Made by a program: the position numbers and the translations under genes
Origin: Opitutia bacterium UBA7350
GTDB taxonomy: Bacteria > Verrucomicrobiota > Verrucomicrobiia > Opitutales > Coraliomargaritaceae
DNA length: 10,487 nt
NCBI GenBank assembly: GCA_002470925.1
Contig: DKOX01000016.1
Coordinates: forward strand, 1-10,487
Direction: 5' to 3'
The notes under the pieces: model-generated
What the model saw: only the letters and a program-made list of their open reading frames with translations
Told to the model about the DNA's origin: nothing
Databases searched by the model: none
Shown: one piece after another, positions 1 to 6,755 of the stretch
Layout: every line of letters begins with the position of its first letter
How positions within the stretch are numbered: the first letter of the stretch is position 1

Positions 1-1343
1 GTCGTGGTGGCCTTGCCCGAGGTGAAGATCGGGTGGTTTACCACGTTTTCGATAAAGGGGATATTGGTTTTTACCCCGCGGATGCGCATCTCACGGAGGG
101 CGCGATCCATTCGCTGGATGGCGAGTTCAAAGGTGCGGGCCGAGGCGGTGAGCTTGACCAATAGGGAATCGTAATACGGCGTGATGATCGCACCGGTATC
201 GCCCATCGCACCGTCGAGACGAATGCCGAAACCAGCGGCCGAGCGGTAGTTCACGATCTTGCCGTAATCCGGCGCAAAGTTCTTTTCAGGGTCCTCGGTC
301 GTGATACGCGCCTGAATCGCGACGCCGTTGCGGGGGATGTCTTCCTGCTTGGGGATGCCGACCGCCTTGCTGTGGAGACTGTGACCCTCCGCAATAAGAA
401 TCTGGCTCCGCACGATATCGATTCCAGTAATGACCTCGGTCACCGTGTGCTCCACCTGAATACGGGGGTTCATTTCGATGAAGAACCATTCATCGGTGTC
501 GAGGTCGTAGAGGAATTCAACGGTACCGGCACTATAGTAACCGATGGACTTGGCGATTTTAACGGCGGCGTCGCAGAGATCGCGGCGTACTTCATCGGGC
601 AAACCAATGGAAGGGGCGATTTCAACGACCTTTTGGTGACGGCGCTGAACGGAACAATCGCGCTCGTGCAGGTGCACGACATTGCCCTGTTTGTCTCCGA
701 GGATCTGCACCTCGATATGCTTGGCGCGTTCAATGTAGCGCTCCAGGAAAACCGAGGCGTTACCAAAAGCGCGCTGCGCCTCACCCTGGGCCTCCTCGAG
801 GCTGGCCTTCAAATCCTTGGGATCCTTCACCACGCGCATGCCGCGCCCGCCGCCGCCGAAGGCCGCTTTAATAATCAAAGGGAAGCCAATCTTTTTGGCG
901 ATTCGTAGCGCCTCCCGGGGATCCTTCACTGGATCTTCTGTACCGGGAAGAGTTGCCACCGACGCTTGATCGGCAATTTTTCGAGCCTCGATCTTATCGC
1001 CCATGCGGGCCAGCAAATCAGAACTGGGTCCAATGAAGGAGATGCCATTTGCTTCGCAAGCATTGGCGAATCCGGCATTCTCGGAAAGAAAACCGTAGCC
1101 GGGGTGGATACAATCCACTCCGTTGCCCTTCGCGAGGGCGATGATGCTTTCAATATCCAGGTAGGCCGCCACCGGCCCTTTGCCCTCGCCTACCAAATAG
1201 GATTCGTCGGCCTTAAAACGGTGCACCCCAAAGCGGTCTTCCTTCGCGTAAATCGCGACAGTACGGTGCGCCAACTCAGTGGCACTGCGAAATATTCGGA
1301 CCGCAATTTCGCTGCGGTTTGCGACAAGCAATTTTTTCTTCAT
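1..1343 (-). CDS. pyc: Pyruvate carboxylase, N-terminal biotin carboxylase part (cut by window edge)
   Basis: This is the biotin carboxylase half of an ATP- and bicarbonate-dependent enzyme that turns pyruvate into oxaloacetate in the cytoplasm. The 447 visible residues begin MKKKLLVANRSEIAVRIFRS, the classical start of the biotin carboxylase fold. Further motifs are HPGYGFLSEN (80-89), the ATP-grasp glycine loop GGGGRGM (163-169), HERDCSVQRRHQKVVE and EMNPRIQVEHTVTE. Acetyl-CoA carboxylase AccC and propionyl-CoA carboxylase usually have VEHPVTE. The VEHTVTE form, and the later GVKTNIPFIENVVNHPIF segment, favour pyruvate carboxylase. The family is normally about 1,150 residues, so the carboxyltransferase and biotinyl domains should lie beyond position 1. 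The ATG at 1343 is preceded by no Shine-Dalgarno sequence, but the protein match begins exactly there. The PEP carboxykinase gene lies 111 bp upstream on the same strand. The remaining uncertainty is the unseen C-terminal half: a stand-alone pyruvate carboxylase subunit A would look the same here. Confidence 0.93.
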   Translation of the reverse strand, partial: MKKKLLVANRSEIAVRIFRSATELAHRTVAIYAKEDRFGVHRFKADESYLVGEGKGPVAAYLDIESIIALAKGNGVDCIHPGYGFLSENAGFANACEANGISFIGPSSDLLARMGDKIEARKIADQASVATLPGTEDPVKDPREALRIAKKIGFPLIIKAAFGGGGRGMRVVKDPKDLKASLEEAQGEAQRAFGNASVFLERYIERAKHIEVQILGDKQGNVVHLHERDCSVQRRHQKVVEIAPSIGLPDEVRRDLCDAAVKIAKSIGYYSAGTVEFLYDLDTDEWFFIEMNPRIQVEHTVTEVITGIDIVRSQILIAEGHSLHSKAVGIPKQEDIPRNGVAIQARITTEDPEKNFAPDYGKIVNYRSAAGFGIRLDGAMGDTGAIITPYYDSLLVKLTASARTFELAIQRMDRALREMRIRGVKTNIPFIENVVNHPIFTSGKATT

Positions 1344-1454
1344 AGCAAGTAGTTAGGATTCAAATAATTTGATGAGAAAAGTTAAGCTTCCACTTCAAGT
1401 CAAGGCAGGGTGCGCTAAAATATACCATTCAAGTAAGTCATTTAAAACCGTGAC
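1344..1454 (-). promoter_or_regulatory. pck-pyc intergenic leader with weak promoter-like elements and a short palindrome
   Basis: These 111 bp separate the PEP carboxykinase stop from the pyc start, both read on the minus strand. The stretch is AT-rich compared with its flanks. On the minus strand it carries a TATATT hexamer (1424-1419) that could be a -10 element about 70 nt upstream of pyc, without a good -35. A TTGACT hexamer lies further downstream, without a good -10 at normal spacing. A perfect palindrome TCAAAT-A-ATTTGA sits at 1360-1372, 17 nt before the pyc ATG. I see no strong GC-rich hairpin with a U-run, so read-through from pck into pyc is possible. Any promoter here is a weak inference. 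Confidence 0.3.
1360..1372. repeat. Short perfect palindrome TCAAATAATTTGA upstream of pyc
   Basis: Six-base arms TCAAAT and ATTTGA flank a single central base, 17 nt before the pyc start codon. The 12-mer TTCAAATAATTT that overlaps it occurs a second time at 1509-1520 inside the end of the pckG coding region. It could be a regulator site or simply AT-rich chance sequence. Confidence 0.3.
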
Positions 1455-3281
1455 CTAGAGCCGTGAAATCAACAACTCGCGCTCGAAGATCATCTCCTTG
1501 GGCAAGTGTTCAAATAATTTAAGGAACAGCTCCTCGTGCGCGAGGGTTTGCATCCGCAGCGTCGGTCGATCAATTTTCATCAAGGCCTCAAAGTCTGCGG
1601 GCGTGAATTCCAGACCGCGCCAGTCGATATCCTCGTAATGCGGCATCCAGCCAATCGGGGTCTCAACCGCACCGACCCGCCCTTTTGCACGTTCCACCAT
1701 CCAGCGCAAGGGACGCATGTTTTCTCCAAAGCCCGGCCAAAGGAAGGCCCCCTCCTCGGTTTTGCGGAACCAATTAACCTTAAATATCTTTGGCAAATGC
1801 TGGATGTTGTTCCGCATCTTGAACCAGTGCCGGAAATAGTCCCCCATATTATAACCGCAAAAAGGCAACATCGCCATCGGGTCGCGCCGCACCTGCCCGA
1901 GTTGCCCCTCTGCCGCCGCCGTCATTTCGGACCCTATCGTCGCAGCAAGGTAAACCCCATGACCCCAGTTGAACGCCTGCGTCACCATCGGTTCATCCCG
2001 CATCCGGCGTCCCCCAAAAGCAATTGCATCGATCCGTACCCCTTCCGGTTTCTCCCAGTCATCGTCGATCACCGGGCAATTCGCCGCCGGAGCGGTAAAA
2101 CGGCTATTGGGATGCGCCGCGAGGGTTTCACTGCCCGGAGTCCAATCATTCCCCAACCAGTCAATCAAATGCGCAGGCGCTTCCTCAGTCATCCCCTCCC
2201 ACCAAACATCGCCGTCATCCGTCAATGCCACGTTGGTAAAAATGGTATCGCGCGCGCAGGAACTCATGGCGCAGGGATTGGTCTGTTCCGAGGTTCCGGG
2301 AGCGACCCCAAAGAACCCCGCCTCCGGATTGATAGCATACAAGGCCCCATCCGGCCCCGGCTTCAACCAGGCAATATCGTCCCCCACGCAGGTCACCTTA
2401 TAACCCTCCATCGCTTTGGGCGGAATTAACATCGCAAAATTGGTTTTGCCGCAGGCACTCGGGAAAGCCGCCGCGACATAAGTCTTCTCACCGGAGGGTT
2501 CCTCCACCCCGAGAATCAACATATGCTCCGCCATCCAACCCTCATCATGCGCGAGGATCGAGGCGATGCGTAGAGCGAGGCACTTCTTCCCGAGAAGGGC
2601 ATTGCCGCCATAGCCTGAACCGTAGGAAACGATCGTCCGTTCTTCCGGGAAATGCACAATATGGGTATTGGGCGGGTCACAGGGCCACGGCACATCCTCT
2701 GCATCCGGCGCGAGTGGTTGACCGACCGAATGCAAGCAAGGGATAAAAAAACCGCGATCGCCCAATGCATCCAGAACTGCTTGCCCGATGCGCGCCATAA
2801 TGCGCATATTTACCACCACATAGGGCGAATCCGTTATTTCCACCCCAATCTTGGAAATCGGCCCACCAATCGGCCCCATGCTAAAAGGAATGACATACAT
2901 TGTACGCCCCTTCATGCAGCCTTTGAAAAGTCCTTTGAGTTTGCGACGCATCACGACCGGATCCTCCCAATTATTCGTCGGCCCCGCCCCATCGCGACTT
3001 TGCGTACAGATAAAAGTCCGGGATTCCACCCGCGCGACGTCTTTGGGGTCCGAGCGGAACAGGTAACTGTTCGGTCGCTTCGTCTCGTTGAGTTTGATGC
3101 AAGTACCGCTTGCCACCATCTCCCCAAATAGACGCTTCGCTTCCGCCTCCGAGCCATCACACCAATGCACCGCATCCGGCTCGCACATCGCCTCCGTCTT
3201 GGAGACCCACTTTAAAAGGGCTTTATGATTTGTCATTTCTTTTGCGCCGCTGGGGGCTGTTTTATTTAATGTAAATGCCAT
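1455..3281 (-). CDS. pckG: Phosphoenolpyruvate carboxykinase (GTP)
   Basis: This cytoplasmic enzyme converts oxaloacetate plus GTP to phosphoenolpyruvate, CO2 and GDP, the first committed step of gluconeogenesis. The protein is 608 aa, within the 590-620 typical of the GTP class, and resembles mycobacterial and animal enzymes throughout. Visible motifs are DVARVESRT (81-89), GPTNNWEDP (100-108), SYGSGYGGNALLGKKC (219-234; substrate and metal site), and H253 in AEHMLIL, which fits the Mn ligand. FPSACGKTN (273-281) is the kinase-1a P-loop with the reactive cysteine C277 that marks GTP-type enzymes. GDDIAW (300-305) is the kinase-2 metal site, and RRDPMAMLPF and WPGFGENMR follow. The start is uncertain. 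ATG 3281 gives a 15-residue leader like that of some homologues, while ATG 3236 (MTNHKALLKW, 593 aa) begins right at the conserved region. Neither has a Shine-Dalgarno sequence. The frame stays open further upstream, but that part is antisense to parC. It lies directly upstream of pyc, so the two together would make PEP from pyruvate. Confidence 0.96.
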   Translation of the reverse strand: MAFTLNKTAPSGAKEMTNHKALLKWVSKTEAMCEPDAVHWCDGSEAEAKRLFGEMVASGTCIKLNETKRPNSYLFRSDPKDVARVESRTFICTQSRDGAGPTNNWEDPVVMRRKLKGLFKGCMKGRTMYVIPFSMGPIGGPISKIGVEITDSPYVVVNMRIMARIGQAVLDALGDRGFFIPCLHSVGQPLAPDAEDVPWPCDPPNTHIVHFPEERTIVSYGSGYGGNALLGKKCLALRIASILAHDEGWMAEHMLILGVEEPSGEKTYVAAAFPSACGKTNFAMLIPPKAMEGYKVTCVGDDIAWLKPGPDGALYAINPEAGFFGVAPGTSEQTNPCAMSSCARDTIFTNVALTDDGDVWWEGMTEEAPAHLIDWLGNDWTPGSETLAAHPNSRFTAPAANCPVIDDDWEKPEGVRIDAIAFGGRRMRDEPMVTQAFNWGHGVYLAATIGSEMTAAAEGQLGQVRRDPMAMLPFCGYNMGDYFRHWFKMRNNIQHLPKIFKVNWFRKTEEGAFLWPGFGENMRPLRWMVERAKGRVGAVETPIGWMPHYEDIDWRGLEFTPADFEALMKIDRPTLRMQTLAHEELFLKLFEHLPKEMIFERELLISRL

Positions 3282-3289
3282 AGCCAAGT

Positions 3290-3325
3290 ATTGGTATTTT
3301 GATAAGCACAAATGACACCAATTTG
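3290..3325. repeat. Overlapping inverted repeats at the predicted pckG transcription start
   Basis: ATTGGT (3290-3295) is the inverse of ACCAAT (3317-3322), with a 21-nt spacer, and CAAAT (3309-3313) is the inverse of ATTTG (3321-3325), with a 7-nt spacer. Both span the point where pckG transcription would start if the TATAAT at 3332-3327 is used. Arms of five and six bases are short, so chance is a real alternative. Confidence 0.3.
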
Positions 3326-3326
3326 A

Positions 3327-3332
3327 ATTATA
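3327..3332 (-). promoter_or_regulatory. Candidate -10 element for pckG
   Basis: The minus strand reads GAGTATAATTC here, with a perfect TATAAT hexamer about 45 nt before the upstream pckG start codon. The matching -35 is poor (AAGGCA at 17 bp spacing), so the site would rely on the strong -10 or on an activator. This is a sequence match only. Confidence 0.35.
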
Positions 3333-3449
3333 CTCAGCCCCGTCTTTTTTGCCTTTGTGCCCCAGCAGGCCAATTCTCCTTGCACAAGAGGCGCTCTCTC
3401 GTATTTCGTAATCCTTTAAGCATTTCATCTCGAATATTGCACCACCTTC

Positions 3450-5555
3450 ATGCCGCGTAAAAAGAAGCCAGCCGCCGACCAAGCCCTTGAACTCAATCTT
3501 GAGGATGCGGAAGAACCCGCTGAGGCAAAAGCAAGCGAGGCCGCTGAACCCGATTCCCAAAAACCCGAGCCCTCGATCTTCGACCTTCATACTGATTCCG
3601 GTCACGTCGATACGATGTTCAGCAACTGGTTCCTCGATTACGCCAGTTACGTCATCCTCGAACGCGCCGTCCCGCATGCCAATGACGGACTCAAGCCGGT
3701 GCAACGCCGCATCCTCCATTCCATGCGCGAATTGGAAGACGGACGTTACAACAAAGTCGCCAATCTCATTGGCAATACCATGAAATACCATCCCCACGGC
3801 GACGCCTCCATTGGCGACGCCCTGGTTCAATTGGGGCAAAAAGATCTCCTCATTGATATGCAGGGTAACTGGGGCAATACCCTGACCGGTGATTCCGCCG
3901 CGGCCCCCCGCTATATCGAAGCCCGCCTTTCCAAATTTGCCCTCGAAGTCGCCTTCAATCCCAAAACCACCAGCTGGCTCGCCTCCTACGATGGTCGGAA
4001 CAAGGAACCCGAGACCCTCCCCATGAAATTCCCCCTCCTTCTGGCGCAGGGCGCGGAGGGTATCGCGGTCGGCCTCGCCTGCAAAATCCTACCCCATAAC
4101 TTCAACGAACTCCTTGAAGGCTCCATCGCCCTCCTTCGTAAAGAAACCCCTGAAATCCGTCCCGATTTCCCATCCGGCGGTATCGCCGACGATTCCGATT
4201 ACAATAACGGACAACGCGGCGGTCGCGTCAAAGTCCGCGCCCGGATCGAAACGCGCAAGAAGAACTGCCTCGCCATCACGGAGCTACCCTTCGGGAAAAC
4301 CACCACCTCCCTCATCGATTCCATCCTTTCCGCCAACGATAAGGGGAAAATTAAAATCGCGCGCGTGGAAGACAACACCGCCGATCAAGTCGAGATCCTC
4401 GTCTTCCTCCCGGCAGGCGCCGACCCCGCGACCACCGAGCAGGCCCTCTATGCCTTCAGCGATTGCGAAGTCTCAGTCAGCACCAACATCTGTGTCATTG
4501 AGAACGAAAAACCCCATTTCTTCTCCGCCGCCGACCTCCTCTACCTCGCCACTGAAAAAACCCGCGAACTCCTCAAACTCGAACTCGAAATCCAACTCGC
4601 CGAGCTTCAGGAAAAATGGCACTTCTCCTCCCTTGAGAAAATCTTCATCGAGCAACGCATCTATCGCCGCATTGAAGAAGAGACCACCTGGGAAGCCGTC
4701 ATCAACACGGTGGACACCGGACTCAAGCCCTACCGTAAACAGCTGCGCCGCGCCATTACCCGAGACGACATCCTTCGCCTCCTTGAAATCAAAATTAAGC
4801 GCATTTCGAAATATGACACCCTTCGCGCCGATGAGCTCATCAAAGGCCTCGAAGAGGAAATCGCCCAAACCGAGAAAAACCTCAAATACCTCACGAAATA
4901 CGCCATCAAGTGGTTCAAGGAACTTCAGAAGAAATACGGCAAAGACCGCGAACGCCGCACCGAACTCACTACCTTTGATAAAGTCGTGGCACAAGATGTG
5001 GTCATCGCCAATGAGACCCTTTATGTTGATCGTAAAGAAGGCTTTGCTGGCATCGGCATGAAAAAAGACGAGGCCGTTTGCAAATGCTCCGCCCTCAGCG
5101 ATGTGATTGCCATCAACCAGGAAGGCAAACTCACCGTCTCTAAAGTCAGCGACAAGGCCTTCTTCGGCAAAAACATCCTCCATATTGATCTCTTTAATCG
5201 CGCCGAGCCCAACGCCCTCACCTATTGTATGGTTTACCGCGACGGCAAAACGGGCCCCGTCCTCGCCAAACATTTCACGATTGGCGGCGTCACCCGCGAC
5301 AAGGAATACGACCTCACCAAGGGCAAGCCCGGTTCCCGCGTCTACTATCTTTCCGCCTACCCCACCCAGAACGGCTCCCCCGACGCCGTCAAAGTCAACC
5401 TCAAGCCCGCTCCCCGGATCCGCAAAATCGAAGAAGAAATTCATTTTAAAGACGTCGCGATTCGCGGTCGTAGCTCCGGCGGAAACATTGTTACGAAGCA
5501 TTCCGCCCGCAACGTCGTGCGCCTCCCCAAAGCCGCCCGCGAGAACGAGGCCTAA
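3450..5555 (+). CDS. parC: DNA topoisomerase IV subunit A (ParC type, short C-terminal domain)
   Basis: This is the DNA-cleaving subunit of a type IIA topoisomerase, which with a ParE/GyrB partner passes one duplex through another to decatenate chromosomes. The protein is 701 aa. Residues 1-42 are charged and low in complexity. The cleavage core starts near FLDYASYVILERAVPHANDG (61-80) and contains LKPVQRRIL, YHPHGDASIGDAL (113-125) and GDSAAAPRYIEARLS (148-161), with Y155 as the catalytic tyrosine after R154. The tower and a charged helical, coiled-coil-like segment (about 367-500, ending in KKYGKDRERRTE) follow. The C-terminal part is only about 200 residues and has no canonical GyrA box (QRRGGKG); a degenerate GRSSGGN occurs at 673-679. 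GyrA is usually above 800 residues, so ParC is the better name, and overall it resembles the Bacteroidetes-type ParC. No parE adjoins it: upstream is the divergent pckG. The start ATG has no Shine-Dalgarno sequence, but the next in-frame methionine would remove conserved core sequence. Confidence 0.93.
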   Translation: MPRKKKPAADQALELNLEDAEEPAEAKASEAAEPDSQKPEPSIFDLHTDSGHVDTMFSNWFLDYASYVILERAVPHANDGLKPVQRRILHSMRELEDGRYNKVANLIGNTMKYHPHGDASIGDALVQLGQKDLLIDMQGNWGNTLTGDSAAAPRYIEARLSKFALEVAFNPKTTSWLASYDGRNKEPETLPMKFPLLLAQGAEGIAVGLACKILPHNFNELLEGSIALLRKETPEIRPDFPSGGIADDSDYNNGQRGGRVKVRARIETRKKNCLAITELPFGKTTTSLIDSILSANDKGKIKIARVEDNTADQVEILVFLPAGADPATTEQALYAFSDCEVSVSTNICVIENEKPHFFSAADLLYLATEKTRELLKLELEIQLAELQEKWHFSSLEKIFIEQRIYRRIEEETTWEAVINTVDTGLKPYRKQLRRAITRDDILRLLEIKIKRISKYDTLRADELIKGLEEEIAQTEKNLKYLTKYAIKWFKELQKKYGKDRERRTELTTFDKVVAQDVVIANETLYVDRKEGFAGIGMKKDEAVCKCSALSDVIAINQEGKLTVSKVSDKAFFGKNILHIDLFNRAEPNALTYCMVYRDGKTGPVLAKHFTIGGVTRDKEYDLTKGKPGSRVYYLSAYPTQNGSPDAVKVNLKPAPRIRKIEEEIHFKDVAIRGRSSGGNIVTKHSARNVVRLPKAARENEA

Positions 5556-5611
5556 AGGTCCCCTAAAATTAGGCTTCTCACCTACACCTTCTTGCTTCTA
5601 ACTCTGGCATT

Positions 5612-6706
5612 ATGGGCAATTCATTCGGCACACTCCTTCGTATTTCCACTTGGGGCGAAAGTCACGGCGGCGGCATTGGTGTGGTCATTGATGGATGCCC
5701 CCCACGCCTCCCCCTCGCGGCCGAAGATATCCAGTTTGAGCTCGACCGCCGCCGTCCGGGTCAAAGCGACATCACCACCCCGCGCAAGGAAAGCGACACC
5801 GCCACCATCGTTTCCGGTGTTTACGAAGGCCTTACCCTCGGTACCCCCATCGCTATTTATGTCCCCAACGGGGATCATCGCCCCGAAGCCTATGCCGAAA
5901 TGAAGGACAAATTCCGTCCTTCCCACGCCGACTTCACCTACCAGAGCAAATTCGGCATTCGCAATCACGAGGGCGGGGGCCGCTCCTCCGCGCGCGAGAC
6001 CATTGGCCGCGTTGCCGCCGGTGCGATCGCCCGAAAAATCCTCTTCCTCGCCGGCCAGGTCGAGATCCAGGCCTACGTGACTCGTATTCATGACATCGAA
6101 GCCAAAATTACAACCTTTCCGAGTCTTGAGGCGGTGGAAGCAAACCCGGTTCGTTGCCCCGACCCCGAAGCCGCCGAAGCGATGGCGGAACGTATTCGTG
6201 CAGTCCGTGCCGACGGCGATTCAATCGGTGGTTGCATCGAGTGTCGCGTGCGCAACCTTCCCGTAGGGCTGGGCGTTCCGGTCTTCGACCGCATTGAAGC
6301 CGACCTCGCCAAAGCAATGCTCTCCCTGCCCGCCACGAAGGGATTTGAAATTGGCAGCGGCTTCGCCGGAACCCATCTAAAAGGCTCCGAACACAACGAC
6401 ATTTTTATCGAAAAGGAAGGCCAGGTCGGAACCGCCACCAATCGCTCCGGCGGAGTGCAGGGCGGTATTACCAATGGAGAGGAAATCATCTTCCGGGTCG
6501 CCTTTAAACCCACTGCCACCCTCATTCAAAAACAGGCCACGGTCGACTCCGACGGGAAGGAAACCGAACTCATGGGTCGCGGGCGGCACGACCCCTGCGT
6601 CCTTCCACGTGCCGTGCCGATCGTCGAAGCGATGGCGGCCCTTGTCCTCACCGATCATTGGATGCGCCACAGTGCGCAATGCCAGACCTTTGATTTCAAA
6701 TCCTGA
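5612..6706 (+). CDS. aroC: Chorismate synthase
   Basis: This enzyme makes chorismate from 5-enolpyruvylshikimate-3-phosphate in the last shikimate-pathway step, using reduced FMN as a catalyst without net redox change. The 364 aa match the usual 350-390. Visible signatures are GNSFGTLLRISTWGESHGGG (2-21, with the active-site H18), DRRRPGQSD (45-53), RPSHADFTY (102-110), the family signature GGGRSSARETIGRVAAG (121-137), LPATKGFEIGSGF (239-251), RSGGVQGGITNGE (278-290) and GRGRHDPCVLPRAVP (322-336, with the second catalytic H326). All key residues appear intact. The start is fixed by the MGNSFG match. It lies 56 bp after parC behind a pyrimidine-rich leader without a Shine-Dalgarno sequence. 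The C-terminus is complete. The FMN-reducing function must come from elsewhere, since no fused flavin reductase is present. Confidence 0.98.
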   Translation: MGNSFGTLLRISTWGESHGGGIGVVIDGCPPRLPLAAEDIQFELDRRRPGQSDITTPRKESDTATIVSGVYEGLTLGTPIAIYVPNGDHRPEAYAEMKDKFRPSHADFTYQSKFGIRNHEGGGRSSARETIGRVAAGAIARKILFLAGQVEIQAYVTRIHDIEAKITTFPSLEAVEANPVRCPDPEAAEAMAERIRAVRADGDSIGGCIECRVRNLPVGLGVPVFDRIEADLAKAMLSLPATKGFEIGSGFAGTHLKGSEHNDIFIEKEGQVGTATNRSGGVQGGITNGEEIIFRVAFKPTATLIQKQATVDSDGKETELMGRGRHDPCVLPRAVPIVEAMAALVLTDHWMRHSAQCQTFDFKS

Positions 6707-6755
6707 GGTTTCGCTATTCGCAAACCCATCGCTTTTGCATGCCCCGCTGCTTGCC

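Larger units (their letters stand above)
3282..3449. promoter_or_regulatory. Divergent pckG / parC intergenic region with candidate promoters
   Basis: These 168 bp lie between the divergent starts of pckG and parC and must hold both promoters. Towards pckG a perfect TATAAT occurs at 3332-3327 on the minus strand, which would place transcription start near 3320 and give a leader of about 40 nt. No good -35 lies at 16-18 bp spacing. Two overlapping inverted repeats fall around that point: ATTGGT (3290-3295) with ACCAAT (3317-3322), and CAAAT (3309-3313) with ATTTG (3321-3325). They could be an operator or a leader hairpin. Towards parC, TTGCAC (3380-3385) followed 16 bp later by TATTTC (3402-3407) is a weak match. 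The existence of promoters here is likely from gene orientation; the exact elements are tentative. Confidence 0.5.

Noticed and set aside
372..908. 178-aa plus-strand frame antisense to pyc
   Set aside because: The minus strand carries the well-conserved biotin carboxylase sequence with all motifs, so this is a shadow.
1..1343. Acetyl-CoA carboxylase biotin carboxylase (accC)
   Set aside because: The VEHTVTE motif and the KTNIPF-ENVVNHPIF segment fit pyruvate carboxylase better than AccC, and no accB adjoins the start side.
3282..3839. Long N-terminal extension of the pckG frame (total 794 aa)
   Set aside because: The extra 186 residues run through the intergenic region and antisense to the conserved start of parC, and GTP-type PEP carboxykinases are about 600 aa. 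The extension is just an open frame.
4114..5061. 315-aa plus-strand frame within parC, and a similar one at 5107-5601
   Set aside because: Both are S/P/K-rich shadow frames of the C-rich parC codons, with no recognisable motif, and they overlap conserved topoisomerase sequence.
4473..5501. 342-aa open frame on the minus strand inside parC
   Set aside because: It is the exact antisense of a strongly supported parC region and consists of D/F/G/E-rich low-complexity sequence, typical of the complement of C-rich codons. No family resemblance.
5550..5574. GCCTAA/TTAGGC inverted repeat after parC as a terminator
   Set aside because: The stem has only six pairs around a 13-nt loop, includes the stop codon and is not followed by a U-run.
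6707..6726. GGTTT/AAACC hairpin between aroC and the hypothetical gene
   Set aside because: Five-pair stem with a 10-nt loop and no U-run; too weak to call a terminator.
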